A stretch of 64,000 bases of DNA from Brevibacillus agri (GTDB lineage Bacteria; Bacillota; Bacilli; Brevibacillales; Brevibacillaceae). Positions 27,895 through 36,649 of the stretch are shown one piece after another. Positions within the stretch are counted from its first letter, which is position 1. The number at the start of each line of letters is the position of its first letter. A program made the position numbers and the translations under genes. The DNA lies in the NCBI RefSeq assembly GCF_004117055.1, contig NZ_CP026363.1, positions 3,216,001-3,280,000 on the forward strand, written 5' to 3'. The notes beneath the pieces were generated by a model. The model was not told the DNA's origin, did not search any database, and worked only from the letters and a program-made list of their open reading frames with translations.

Positions 27895-28153
27895 ATGTGC
27901 ATTCCACCTAACTGCCTTGTTCTTTTGCCAGGCGCCTCTATGTTTTGGCAGCAAAGTCGATGGGACTGCTTGCCGCCTATGACGTTCCAGCGATCGGGCC
28001 TGTCTTGTTCACTATAGCGCTATCCGGTGCGATTCCACAACGATCCAGATGGCAACTGTTTCGACAAATGCGGCGTCCGGCTGTTTGCCTGCCAGTCTGG
28101 ATGCTGACGTGAACGTTGGCGTGAATACTACTACTAGCAACTCTCACAACATA
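27895..28153. other. Intergenic region upstream of the luciferase-like gene
   Basis: No credible gene is seen. On the minus strand TATAGT (28013-28018) with TTGTGG 18 bases upstream could be the oxidoreductase promoter, but the match is modest. Confidence 0.4.
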
Positions 28154-28192
28154 AAAACAGGCCAGCCCCCTTTCGGCAGACTGGCCTGTTTT
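28154..28192 (-). terminator. Intrinsic terminator after the acyltransferase gene
   Basis: A 12-bp perfect stem AAAACAGGCCAG (28154-28165) pairs with CTGGCCTGTTTT (28181-28192), with a 15-base loop. On the minus strand it ends in TTTT and lies 12 bases after the stop. Confidence 0.85.
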
Positions 28193-28204
28193 GTGCGATT
28201 CCGT

Positions 28205-30364
28205 TTATGGCTGCGCTTCTTCCGCTTCCTGCGGTTCTTTTTGCGCATGCTCCTGCTTGTTGTCCTCCTGAGCCGCTGGCTGTTGCTGTTGCGGCTTTTC
28301 CTCATTTGGCTTCGGTGCTTGCGCCTCGCTCTCCTTGTCCGCTTCGGTCGGAGCGAGCGCGCTGGCTACGAGCAGCGCGTACGCCCGTGCGCCCTCGGAG
28401 TTGAGATGCACGCCGTCCTTGTAAAAGTACGAGTTTTTCCCGGCGCTGGCCGCATGCCAGTCGATCAGCTTGACGTTCGGATGGGTTGCCTCCACATCTG
28501 CCAAAGTCTGGTTGACAACGCTTTCCCAAGGCTTCGGAACCCGCGTGTTGATGACGATAATTTGCTCCACGCCATTCAATGCCTTTAGCAGCTTATCCAG
28601 TTGGCCTTTGCTAAAGGAGCCATTCGTCCCCAGCTCGATGATGACGCGATTGCCGAGCCGCCCTTGCGCTTTCAAGGCGGCAATCGTGTCAGGCGCTTGC
28701 GACATTTGCCGACCGACCTTGCCGTCAATTACGATCCCGGGCAAAAGCTTTTCCAGATACGGCTCCACGTCGAGCATGACCGAGTCGCCGATGGCAGTAA
28801 TTCCTTTGCCGGATTGGACAGCGACGGCTGGCGCATCCGAAGCTTTCGGCTGTTTGGAATCGGCGGAATTGTCCTGATTTTGCGCGGGCTTGGTGCTGTC
28901 CGCAGCAGGCTTGGTTGCGTTTGGCTTTGTTTCGTTTTTCGGCTTTGCCGCCGTCTGGCTATCTGGCTTCGGTGCCGGGTCTGGCTTCGGTGCCGGGTCC
29001 GGCTTCTTCACAACGGCTGGCACTTCCGGGCCGTACGGTTTTCCGGCGCGCTCGGCAGCCTGTTCCTTTTGTCCCGCAGCGTCTGCGGCGGAGGCCGACT
29101 CCACCGGCTTTGGCTGCGGGGAGCTGTTGCCAGCGGTAGCGCCGGAAGTCAAGGTCGCGACTCCAAAGTAAATGACGCACAGCGCGAAGGCGCATCCTGT
29201 GGCGAGGATGCGGGTAGAACGCTTGGAAGCCCCCCGCTTTTTGCCCGAGCCGACGTTCGCCCACAGTCTGCCCAGCGCGCCGTGGCGAATCGGTTCCTCG
29301 ACGTATTTCCAGGACAAGGCGGCCAGCACGATGCAAGCGACAAGTTGCAGAGCGGCGCGCACGACCGCGATCACGCCTCCGTCCTCCATACCAGTCGGAC
29401 TCGTGAGCACGATTACGGGATAATGCCACAAATAAATGCCGTACGAGCGCACGCCGAGCCATTTGAGCGGCTTGCAGCCCATCACCTTCGCCAGGGCGCT
29501 TGCCGGATGGGCGAGGACGGCTACCAAAAGCGCGCTTACAATCGACAGCAGCACCAGCCCGCCCTGATACAAAAAGTCATCGTACTGGTTCGTTTTCCAG
29601 ATCGACAGAAGCAAAATCGCGAGACTCGCGGCTCCGACCACGTCCAGCGTCAGACGCGCCTTGCCGGAGATGTTCGTGGTCAGCTTGCGACTCGGCCACA
29701 TCATGGCCAGAGCAGCACCGATCAAAAGGGCGAACACCCGTGTATCGGTTCCGTAGTAAATCCGGCTCGGGTCTTCTCCCGGCACATACAGCACGACCAT
29801 CAGGATTGCCGAGAGTGCAGCCAGGCCGAGCGTCAGCATCACGAGCGGGCCGCGGCGTTTGACCACGGACAGCCCGAGCGCGACCAGGAGAGGCCAGATC
29901 AAGTAAAACTGCTCCTCTACAGCCAACGACCAGAGGTGACCGAGCGGCGAAGGCGGGCCAAACTTTTCAAAATACGATACTTCGGAAAAGACCAGCCACC
30001 AGTTGCTGACGTAAAAAACAGCCGCCCACACATCCCCGCGCAAGCGTCCCATTTGCTCCGGGACAAACAGCGCGACGCTCATCACGACGACGACCATCAG
30101 CAGCAACAGTGCCGGCAACAGCCGTCTGGCCCTGCGCAGCCAGAAGTCTTTCATATCCAATCGCCCGTGCCTGCTCCACTGGGCAATCAGCAAATCAGTA
30201 ATCAGGTAACCCGAGAGGACGAAAAAGATCCCGACTCCGAGCAGTCCTCCCGGCGCCCAATTGTAATTCAAGTGATAAATAATGACTGCGAGTACCGCCA
30301 GTGCCCTCAGCCCGTCGATTCCGGGCATGTAACGGCTGTTGGAAGCCTTGATCGGTTCAGGCAT
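28205..30364 (-). CDS. OatA-like acyltransferase: membrane acyltransferase-3 domain plus SGNH domain
   Basis: This 719-residue membrane protein probably O-acetylates cell-wall polymers. Residues about 10-350 form an acyltransferase-3 domain with about ten helices (IDGLRALAVLAVIIYHLN near the start). A further helix near 385-405 is followed by a low-complexity linker rich in Pro, Lys, Ala and Asp with repeated PKPDPAP units. An SGNH hydrolase-like domain follows (AIGDSVM, ELGTNGS, and DGVHLNSEG for the Asp-His pair), then a Gln/Glu/Pro-rich tail. The arrangement matches peptidoglycan O-acetyltransferase OatA. ATG 30364 has AGGAGG 7 bases upstream. Secondary-wall or lipid targets are possible. 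Confidence 0.9.
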   Translation of the reverse strand: MPEPIKASNSRYMPGIDGLRALAVLAVIIYHLNYNWAPGGLLGVGIFFVLSGYLITDLLIAQWSRHGRLDMKDFWLRRARRLLPALLLLMVVVVMSVALFVPEQMGRLRGDVWAAVFYVSNWWLVFSEVSYFEKFGPPSPLGHLWSLAVEEQFYLIWPLLVALGLSVVKRRGPLVMLTLGLAALSAILMVVLYVPGEDPSRIYYGTDTRVFALLIGAALAMMWPSRKLTTNISGKARLTLDVVGAASLAILLLSIWKTNQYDDFLYQGGLVLLSIVSALLVAVLAHPASALAKVMGCKPLKWLGVRSYGIYLWHYPVIVLTSPTGMEDGGVIAVVRAALQLVACIVLAALSWKYVEEPIRHGALGRLWANVGSGKKRGASKRSTRILATGCAFALCVIYFGVATLTSGATAGNSSPQPKPVESASAADAAGQKEQAAERAGKPYGPEVPAVVKKPDPAPKPDPAPKPDSQTAAKPKNETKPNATKPAADSTKPAQNQDNSADSKQPKASDAPAVAVQSGKGITAIGDSVMLDVEPYLEKLLPGIVIDGKVGRQMSQAPDTIAALKAQGRLGNRVIIELGTNGSFSKGQLDKLLKALNGVEQIIVINTRVPKPWESVVNQTLADVEATHPNVKLIDWHAASAGKNSYFYKDGVHLNSEGARAYALLVASALAPTEADKESEAQAPKPNEEKPQQQQPAAQEDNKQEHAQKEPQEAEEAQP

Positions 30365-30577
30365 GGTGGCGGCCTCCTCTGCTGTTTGTTTGGCGAGTCC
30401 GTACTTCCACTTGCTTGTGCGTCAGATCCTTGCCATTCGAAAAAACCATTGCTTTGTTCTTGCTTACCGTGCTCGCCATGCAGCTCATCTGCACTCTCCC
30501 CTTTTAATTCCGTTCTGTTTCGTTATTAGTTGACGGGGGCAGTCATTACACATCGGGAATTGCGTGCTATATGAATG
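30365..30577. other. Intergenic region upstream of the acyltransferase
   Basis: No gene is supported here. The segment carries the AGGAGG site of the acyltransferase and presumably its promoter, which I could not place with confidence. Confidence 0.4.
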
Positions 30578-30623
30578 CAAAAACCCCAGGTTTCTTAAAG
30601 GTTGGCTGAAGAAAACGGGGGTT
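30578..30623 (-). terminator. Intrinsic terminator without a confident upstream gene
   Basis: On the minus strand AACCCCCGTTTTCTT pairs with AAGAAACCTGGGGTT (two mismatches) and is followed by TTTTTG. It implies a minus-strand transcript coming from the gene-poor 30.6-31.0 kb segment. Confidence 0.6.
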
Positions 30624-30727
30624 GGTCTCGTTCATTATCTGCAATGGAAAATGAATCCTCCAATCATCATTGCCCGTATTCAGGATGTGGTGCCCTACGT
30701 ACTTTCCGTAATGTGTGCGCCTTCTTC

Positions 30728-30883
30728 TTATGTATGGCTGTTTCCCCTCTTTCCTTCCTGATTTTTGTGCGCAAACCAGACTTTTCCAATGATGTGGACG
30801 AAGCCTTCGCTGCATCGGTGCCGACCGGATTTTTGCAAGAAAATCTGATCGGCCCAAATCAGTTGCCCGGTCACCTTTTTCAT
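30728..30883 (-). CDS. Possible small basic protein, unknown
   Basis: A 51-residue minus-strand reading frame begins MKKVTGQLIWADQIF and is rich in Lys, Arg, His and Gly. A perfect TATAAT lies at 30921-30926 (minus) upstream, and a terminator lies downstream at 30578-30623, so the segment may be transcribed. The start has only a weak purine site (AGAAGG). I recognise no family. It could equally be a degraded gene or a non-coding RNA. Confidence 0.25.
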   Translation of the reverse strand: MKKVTGQLIWADQIFLQKSGRHRCSEGFVHIIGKVWFAHKNQEGKRGNSHT

Positions 30884-31112
30884 GCCTTCTGCTTTGTGCC
30901 CGGCAACCTCTTGTATCCTGATTATAAGACGCACAAAGACAAAAACGCGTTACAAATTGTTTACATTCCCTGCCGATTTTTTCCGGGAAATCACAGGCGC
31001 CAAAAGCTGCGGCAAAAGACAGGGAGCAGCGCTTCTGTCTTCAGCCAAATGGCCTGGTTTTATGCGCATTTTTCCGGGCGGCATGCCTCTTTTTTCCGGG
31101 CCGGACAGACGC

Positions 31113-31144
31113 AAAAAGCTGACGGCGCGTTTCCACCGTCAGCT
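31113..31144 (-). terminator. Intrinsic terminator after the small membrane protein gene
   Basis: AGCTGACGG (31118-31126) pairs perfectly with CCGTCAGCT (31136-31144) around a 9-base loop. On the minus strand it is followed by TTTTTGC. Confidence 0.8.
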
Positions 31145-31280
31145 CCACTATGTACTGCTATCGAATCAGGATGTCCGATACACATCAGGCCCGCATGGGA
31201 TGTTTTGTCCAGATCATTCTGATCCGGTATAGGTGCAACCAGGATTCGTCCATGGCTTGGCAGAGCCATGGTTTCGAAAA

Positions 31281-31553
31281 TTAAATGTGATGAGTAAACA
31301 AATAGTTCAGGAATAGTCCCCCGCTGATGACCGCGATGACCATACAGACGATGCCGCTTTTCACCCGCTGGGATACAAGACGCATAAAGCCAATACAGAA
31401 GAAAGCGCCGGTCACCAAAAAATAGGAGATTCCGATCCAAAACAAATTCCAAGGTAAGCTTGCAAAATCCACGTTACCCAAAAGTGAACACCATCCCTGT
31501 CCCAATCTACTTTCATTTTTGCATGGAGGATACTCCATTATAGCATTTTTCAC
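31281..31553 (-). CDS. Small hydrophobic membrane protein, unknown function
   Basis: The frame encodes up to 90 residues. The C-terminal 62 residues contain two clear membrane helices (around WIGISYFLVTGAFF and VCMVIAVISGGLF) joined by a short basic loop (RLVSQRVKSG). The start is uncertain: the first ATG overlaps a TATAAT-like element (31538-31543, minus), so a later start such as GTG near the VDFASLPWN segment may be used. A strong terminator lies 137 bases downstream, which supports a real transcript. No family is recognised. Confidence 0.5.
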   Translation of the reverse strand: MKNAIMEYPPCKNESRLGQGWCSLLGNVDFASLPWNLFWIGISYFLVTGAFFCIGFMRLVSQRVKSGIVCMVIAVISGGLFLNYLFTHHI

Positions 31554-31660
31554 GCTCTCTTCGCCGGTTTCGCTCAGATCGTAACAGAAGTGTCATACAT
31601 TTGCAAAAGCAAGCCTTGTTTTTCCGGCTCTGTTTTCTCGGCTTCGCCGTCGGGGTTTTT

Positions 31661-31946
31661 GGCGCGGGACGGATGGCGCTGTGCCTGGGCTTGGCTGCTG
31701 CGTGCTGGTCAAGACTGCTTACGAGCGGCATGAGCTGCCTGCACCATGGCTCGCTTGCCGCGATGCCGCTGTCCTTTTTCGCCTGGTCGCTGTTCATGGC
31801 GCGGGACGGTTGGCGCTGTGCCGGGGCTTGGCTGCTGCGTGCTGGTCAGACTGCTTACGAGCGGCATGAGCTGCCTGCACCATGGCTCACTTGCCGGGAT
31901 GCCGCTGTCTTTTTTCGCCTGATCGCTGTTCATGGCCTGGGACGGC
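31661..31946. repeat. 137-bp tandem repeat, two copies plus a start of a third
   Basis: Copy 1 begins at 31661 and copy 2 at 31798, both with GGCGCGGGACGG; a third start appears at 31934 (GGCCTGGGACGG). The copies differ by a few substitutions and a one-base deletion, which breaks any common reading frame and argues against a coding repeat. Confidence 0.8.
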
Positions 31947-32002
31947 CAAAACGCGACGCGCAAAAGCACGCGCTGGCGAGCGCCGATTCAAACAGGCGCG
32001 GC

Positions 32003-32074
32003 GACTGACCGTTGGACTGACCGTTGGACTGGCCGTTGGACTGGCCGTTGGACTGGCCGTTGGACTGGCCGTTG
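32003..32074. repeat. 12-bp minisatellite, six units
   Basis: Two units of GACTGACCGTTG are followed by four of GACTGGCCGTTG, contiguous and without gaps. In one minus-strand frame they would encode NGQS repeats, but no convincing gene surrounds them. Confidence 0.9.
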
Positions 32075-32085
32075 GGCGGCGCCTT

Positions 32086-32152
32086 GGTATTTTGGTATTT
32101 TGGTATTTTGACGCTTTTGTGCTTTGGTGATTTGGTGATTTGACGCTTTGCC
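32086..32152. repeat. 8-bp simple repeats
   Basis: Three GGTATTTT units (32086-32109), two GGTGATTT units and two GACGCTTT units follow each other. They lie 130-195 bases upstream of the copper oxidase start. Confidence 0.8.
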
Positions 32153-32279
32153 ACTTTCCCGCTTTTCCCGCCGCAGAAAAAGCCGCTTTTTTTCCTCCCC
32201 GTCCCTCGCGCCTTCATGGTTTCTCCACATTCCTTTGCTACGCTTTTTTCGAAAGTGCGCAAAGGAGGACGCCAGAATC

Positions 32280-33902
32280 ATGAACAAATCATCGTTACGA
32301 AGCACAGCCTTCCCGCTTTTGCTGGGCGGTCTGCTGCTTCTGTCCGCCTGCTCGACCGAGCAAGCGACGACCGCGGGCCACGCCGGGCACGACATGGGAG
32401 CCGACCAAAGCGCGACGCAGCAACCGGCTGCTCCCTCCCAACCGATGACTGCGTCAGGCGACAATGCCATGGAGGTGCTGACGGGCAATACGTTCACCCT
32501 CACGGCAAAAGAGAGCATGCTGCACCTCGACGACCAGACGATGAAAACAGCCTGGACCTACAACGGAACCGTCCCTGGACCGCAGCTTCGCGTCAAGCAG
32601 GGCGAGACGATTTCCGTCACCTTGAAAAATGAACTGCCGGAGCCGGTGACGATCCACTGGCACGGGCTGCCTGTGCCAAACAACATGGATGGCATCCCCG
32701 GTGTCACGCAAAATGCGGTGAAGCCAAACGAAAGCTTCACCTACCGCTTCAAGGTCGACGTGGCGGGAACGTACTGGTACCACTCGCATCAAAACAGCTC
32801 CAGGCAGGTCGACAAAGGGCTGTACGGCTCGCTCGTCGTCGAGCCGAAAACGCCGGAGCCAGCAGACAAAGACGTCACGCTCGTCCTCGACGAATGGATG
32901 CAGGACGACAGCATGGCCGAAATGCACGGTGGCGGCGGCTCGATGGCAGGCATGAACCACGGTGCTGACCACGCCGCTCCCGCCACCTCTGCTGCGAGCG
33001 GCCACGACATGGCGAACATGAGCGACGCGAAAATGATGCCGCTCATGTACACGATCTTTTCCGTCAACGGGAAGACGGGACCTGCCATCGCTCCGCTGCG
33101 CGTGAAGGAAGGCGAAAAAGTCCGCATCCGCCTCATCAATGCCGGGTATTTGTCGCACAAGCTGAACCTGCAAGGACATGCGTTCCAAATCGTTTCCACG
33201 GACGGGCAGCCGTTGCACAATCCGCCGCTCACGAGCGGACAGTTGCTCAACATCGCCCCCGGCGAGCGCTACGATCTCGAATTTGTAGCGAACAACCCGG
33301 GAACATGGCTGCTGGAGGAGCGAAGCGACAACCCTGGCGCCAAATCGCTTGCCGTGCCTATCGTCTACGAAGGCTACGAAGCGGCGCAGGCCAAACCGGA
33401 GTCGGGTCAACTCCCGGTCATTGATCTCACCCGATACGGCGAAGCGGCCCAAAGCAGCTTTTCGCTGGAGCAGCCGTACGATATCACATACCGAATGGAC
33501 TTGAACACCGACTCGCGCGACGGGCAGATGGTGTTTACGATCAACGGCCAAACGTTCCCGAACGTCCCTCCGCTGGATGTAAAAAAAGGCGACCGGGTCA
33601 AGGTGACCATCGTCAACAACTCGCCGGAGGACGTCCACCCGATGCATTTGCACGGACACTTCTTCCAGGTGCTGAGCAAAAACGGCCAGCCCGTGTCCGG
33701 CTCGCCGCTGGTCAAGGACACCTTGAATGTGCTGCCAGGCGAGTCCTACGTCGTCGCCTTTGCGGCTGACAATCCCGGCGAGTGGATGTTCCACTGCCAC
33801 GACCTGGGGCATGCGGCCAAAGGGATGGTGTCCGAGGTCAAATACGCGGGCTTCCAGCGGGACTTCGTCGTCGATCCGACCGTCGGCAACATGCCGGAGT
33901 AA
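32280..33902 (+). CDS. Multicopper oxidase, lipoprotein (laccase/CueO-like)
   Basis: This 540-residue extracellular copper enzyme has a lipoprotein signal ending in LLSACS (Cys24). The copper ligands are all present: HWHG, HSH, HPMHLHGH and HCHDLGHAAKGM, the last including the type 1 Cys and axial Met. A His/Met-rich insertion around residues 250-290 (MHGGGGSMAGMNHG and HDMANM) resembles copper-binding loops of CueO-type cuprous oxidases. A longer frame runs back to 32148, but ATG 32280 lies behind AAAGGAGG and starts the signal peptide. A role in copper tolerance or oxidation of phenols is inferred; no copper exporter is adjacent. Confidence 0.93.
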   Translation: MNKSSLRSTAFPLLLGGLLLLSACSTEQATTAGHAGHDMGADQSATQQPAAPSQPMTASGDNAMEVLTGNTFTLTAKESMLHLDDQTMKTAWTYNGTVPGPQLRVKQGETISVTLKNELPEPVTIHWHGLPVPNNMDGIPGVTQNAVKPNESFTYRFKVDVAGTYWYHSHQNSSRQVDKGLYGSLVVEPKTPEPADKDVTLVLDEWMQDDSMAEMHGGGGSMAGMNHGADHAAPATSAASGHDMANMSDAKMMPLMYTIFSVNGKTGPAIAPLRVKEGEKVRIRLINAGYLSHKLNLQGHAFQIVSTDGQPLHNPPLTSGQLLNIAPGERYDLEFVANNPGTWLLEERSDNPGAKSLAVPIVYEGYEAAQAKPESGQLPVIDLTRYGEAAQSSFSLEQPYDITYRMDLNTDSRDGQMVFTINGQTFPNVPPLDVKKGDRVKVTIVNNSPEDVHPMHLHGHFFQVLSKNGQPVSGSPLVKDTLNVLPGESYVVAFAADNPGEWMFHCHDLGHAAKGMVSEVKYAGFQRDFVVDPTVGNMPE

Positions 33903-33957
33903 CAACATTCGCGCTTGCACCCGCTACGGCAAAAACGAAAACCGCTACGCACAAAAA

Positions 33958-34001
33958 AAGCAGGACGCCATCCATCTGGCTCCTGCCTTTTTGCTTTTTG
34001 G
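33958..34001 (+). terminator. Intrinsic terminator after the multicopper oxidase
   Basis: GCAGGA plus an inner GCC pair with GGC and TCCTGC, followed by CTTTTTGCTTTTT on the plus strand. It lies about 60 bases after the stop and also separates the convergent helicase gene. Confidence 0.8.
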
Positions 34002-34105
34002 AACAGAAACGACGGAAGCGCCGTTTCTTCGCAAAGCGCCGCACGTGCGCCCCGCTGGACTTTTGCACCTAGCCAAAAGCGGTCTTGCCCAAAGCTTGAG
34101 CTCGC

Positions 34106-36070
34106 TTACACAACCTCGCTCGCAAGCGTCTCGCGCCATTGCACGCCTGCGGGAAAGACGCTCTGCACGTGCTTTCGCAACTGTTCGTCTCTCCACAACT
34201 CCGGGCTCAGTATGGAGACGATGCCTCTGTCCTCGCGGGTGCGAATCAGGCGGCCAATCCCTTGGCGCAGTCGCAGCAACATGTACGGCAGGTCGACCTC
34301 TTCCATCGGCGACGCTGCGCTTTTTCGCTTGGCGGCAAACACCGGATCGTTCGGCGGAAACGGCAGCGACCAGATGATGACGTTCGAGAGAGACGGCCCC
34401 GGCACATCCAGCCCTTCCCATAGCGAGACGGCGCACAGGATGCTTTCCTCGTCGTTTTGAAAACAGGAGATCAGGTGGCTGATTTCCGCGTCGCCTTCGT
34501 ACAAAAAGCGCATCGAGGCACACGCAGGGTACGCTTCCGCCGCGTTTTTGAACTCCCGCATTTCTTCCAGGGAGGAAAACAAAAGCAGCGCGCGTCCCCC
34601 GGTTTTTTGCAGCAAGGCGACAGCCAGCTCCATTTTTTCGGCGAACGGCTGCGTACAGGACAGCGGCGGAACGAAAGCTTCCATCTGCTCCGCGTAGTCG
34701 TACGGGGAAGCGACGGAAAACGACAAGTAGTCTTCAATGCCCAGGCTGTCCGCGATGTAGGCAAACGAATTTTCTACCGACAAAGTCGCAGACGAGAAAA
34801 CGATCGGCATGTTTTGCGAGAAAACGCGCTCCCGGAGCACTTCCTGCACCATTTTGGGCATGACGACCAAGGTCGGGCCTGTCCACTCTTCGCTCATCCA
34901 GGAAATGACGTGATCGGGCCGCTGGAACAGGCCGAGAGCGAGCTGCATCATTTCCAGATGCTCCTCGACGATCCGCAACTGAAAGTCGTCCAGCGTGTAC
35001 AGGCCGCTCTCCAGCGCCAGCTCCTCTTCAATCGAGCCAATCAGGCTCGTAAAGCGGTGAATGGCTGCAATCAGTTCGGGATGAAACACGATTTCCTTGC
35101 GCGCGGAGCCCGCGACTGGCTTGCTCTCGGCGTTCAAGCGCGAAAACAGTTCCTCGCTCTGGATGATCGCTTCTTCGATGGCGACGGCCAGCGACTCCCT
35201 GATCTCTCCTTGCAGCAGCCGCGTAATGATCTCTTCAAAAACGGCGTGGTTCAGCTTGTAGGTCAACGCCTTTTGCGCGGCAGGCTCCAGCAAATGCCCT
35301 TCGTCAAAAATGACGGAGCTGTGGCTCGGCAAAAGCGGAAGCTGTCCGCCCCGCTTTCTCGCCTCGTACGTCCAGACGTGCTCCATGTAAAAATCATGCG
35401 AACAGATGATGAGATCGGCAGACTTGCGGTAGTGGTCGCGCGACAGCGTCTGTCCGCACCGATGCTGCCTGTCGCAGACAAAGCAGTCCTGGAACGCATC
35501 CCAGTTCATCTTCGCCCACTGCTGGTCGTTCAATGCCGCGTAAGCGCTGCGGTCCCCGTACGGATAAAACGACTGGAGCGCTTCGTGCGTGTGCACAAAA
35601 GACGGCAGCCCCTCGTAAATTTCCTGGAAAACTTCATCGCCATCCAGTTGGTGACGGGCCTCGTCCAGCTTCCGCAAGCAAATATACTGGTCCGGCGATT
35701 TTCCCAGTCGCGCGTCAATCGTCAGGTTGAGGTGCCTGGCCAGCTTGGCGATGTCCCCTTCCGGCTTCACGAGCTGCTCGATCAGCGACTCGTTGGCACA
35801 GGCGATGATCGCCGGCTTTCTCGTATAGCGGGCATAGCAGACCGCGTACAGCAGGTAGGCGAGCGTTTTGCCCGTCCCGACTCCCGCCTCGGCGAAAATC
35901 GTCCGCTTTTCCTGGAAGGCCCGTTCAAGCTGAAACGCCATGTAGATTTGCTCATCGCGGACCTCGAAGCCCGCCTCTGGCAACGTATCGTAAAAAACGT
36001 CCGCTACCCAGTCGCTCACCTGCGGGATGAACGGCTGGGCCGGATCGTGGGCAAAAGGATACCGTTCCAC
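34106..36070 (-). CDS. DinG/XPD-type ATP-dependent DNA helicase (iron-sulfur)
   Basis: This 654-residue superfamily 2 helicase unwinds DNA 5' to 3'. Walker A is AEAGVGTGKT at residues 60-69, and the DEAH-like box is DEGH. Four cysteines between these motifs (YICLRKL, then DCFVCDRQHRCG) match the Fe-S cluster position of XPD/DinG helicases. The C-terminal helicase motifs include WEGLDVPG and the QGIGRLIRT arginine-finger box. No exonuclease domain precedes the helicase, unlike B. subtilis DinG, so it resembles YoaA-type proteins more. It is monocistronic. A role in repair of structured or damaged DNA is inferred. Confidence 0.9.
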   Translation of the reverse strand: MERYPFAHDPAQPFIPQVSDWVADVFYDTLPEAGFEVRDEQIYMAFQLERAFQEKRTIFAEAGVGTGKTLAYLLYAVCYARYTRKPAIIACANESLIEQLVKPEGDIAKLARHLNLTIDARLGKSPDQYICLRKLDEARHQLDGDEVFQEIYEGLPSFVHTHEALQSFYPYGDRSAYAALNDQQWAKMNWDAFQDCFVCDRQHRCGQTLSRDHYRKSADLIICSHDFYMEHVWTYEARKRGGQLPLLPSHSSVIFDEGHLLEPAAQKALTYKLNHAVFEEIITRLLQGEIRESLAVAIEEAIIQSEELFSRLNAESKPVAGSARKEIVFHPELIAAIHRFTSLIGSIEEELALESGLYTLDDFQLRIVEEHLEMMQLALGLFQRPDHVISWMSEEWTGPTLVVMPKMVQEVLRERVFSQNMPIVFSSATLSVENSFAYIADSLGIEDYLSFSVASPYDYAEQMEAFVPPLSCTQPFAEKMELAVALLQKTGGRALLLFSSLEEMREFKNAAEAYPACASMRFLYEGDAEISHLISCFQNDEESILCAVSLWEGLDVPGPSLSNVIIWSLPFPPNDPVFAAKRKSAASPMEEVDLPYMLLRLRQGIGRLIRTREDRGIVSILSPELWRDEQLRKHVQSVFPAGVQWRETLASEVV

Positions 36071-36235
36071 TTCAGACCTGCCTCCATTATGGTAAAAGAA
36101 TCATCGAGCAATGATGCCAAAGTGTAATGATGACATGACTTGTGGAGAAACACAAGACGTCAGGAGCGAAAAAATCGCGATTCGTGGTAAGATGAAAGAG
36201 GAACACCGAAGGAAAATGTAGGAGTGAATGCGACA

Positions 36236-36595
36236 ATGGACAAGGTCATGTTTATCGAAATCGGAATGGGGATTGATCTCCACGGGCAAAACGTCACGAA
36301 AGCAGCCGTTCGCGCTGTCCAAAACGCGATCCATCACAATTCAATGCCAGGGCTGCGCTCCGTGCTGCCCGGAAACGATATTCACAATATGAAGGTCAAC
36401 GTCCGCCTCGCTGTGCCAGCCGACCGCGACAAGCTCGATCTGGACACCGTGCGCGCCGAATTGCCGTACGGAGAAGTGTCGTTTGAGGTCGTGGACGGCG
36501 GCATGCTGACGTCAAGCGGCGTCGTGATCGCGGAAAAGGATGACAAGAACGATCTGGCTTACGTCGTCATTGCCTCTGTGGAAGTAGGCTACTAG
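36236..36595 (+). CDS. Lin0512 family protein
   Basis: This 119-residue protein begins MDKVMFIEIGMGIDLHGQNVTKAA and matches the conserved Lin0512 family of small alpha/beta proteins with unknown function. An upstream in-frame GTG at 36224 overlaps the Shine-Dalgarno, so ATG 36236, 11 bases after GGAG, is preferred. It is a single gene, transcribed away from the helicase. Confidence 0.8.
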   Translation: MDKVMFIEIGMGIDLHGQNVTKAAVRAVQNAIHHNSMPGLRSVLPGNDIHNMKVNVRLAVPADRDKLDLDTVRAELPYGEVSFEVVDGGMLTSSGVVIAEKDDKNDLAYVVIASVEVGY

Positions 36596-36649
36596 GCTAG
36601 GCCGAGCCGGATTGGGCTGGGCTGGGCGACACGAAGGCGGTCAAGCTGC

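Larger units (their letters stand above)
31554..32279. other. Repeat-rich gene-free segment upstream of the multicopper oxidase
   Basis: This 726-base stretch holds a 137-bp tandem repeat, six 12-bp units and runs of 8-bp units, listed separately. Open frames cross it on both strands, but they lack ribosome-binding sites and change frame between repeat copies. The last 20 bases contain the AAAGGAGG site of the copper oxidase. Confidence 0.7.

Noticed and set aside
30602-31222. 206-residue plus-strand ORF
   Set aside because: No ribosome-binding site, no domain, and it reads through two minus-strand terminators.
31601-32008. 135-residue plus-strand ORF over the 137-bp repeat
   Set aside because: The repeat copies are read in different frames, so the protein has no consistent repeat structure.
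32003-32152. CRISPR array
   Set aside because: Units of 8-12 bases are contiguous with no spacers and no cas genes are present.
31930-32262. Minus-strand ORF encoding NGQS repeats
   Set aside because: The repeat translation looks protein-like, but there is no start signal or surrounding domain; a non-coding minisatellite is simpler.
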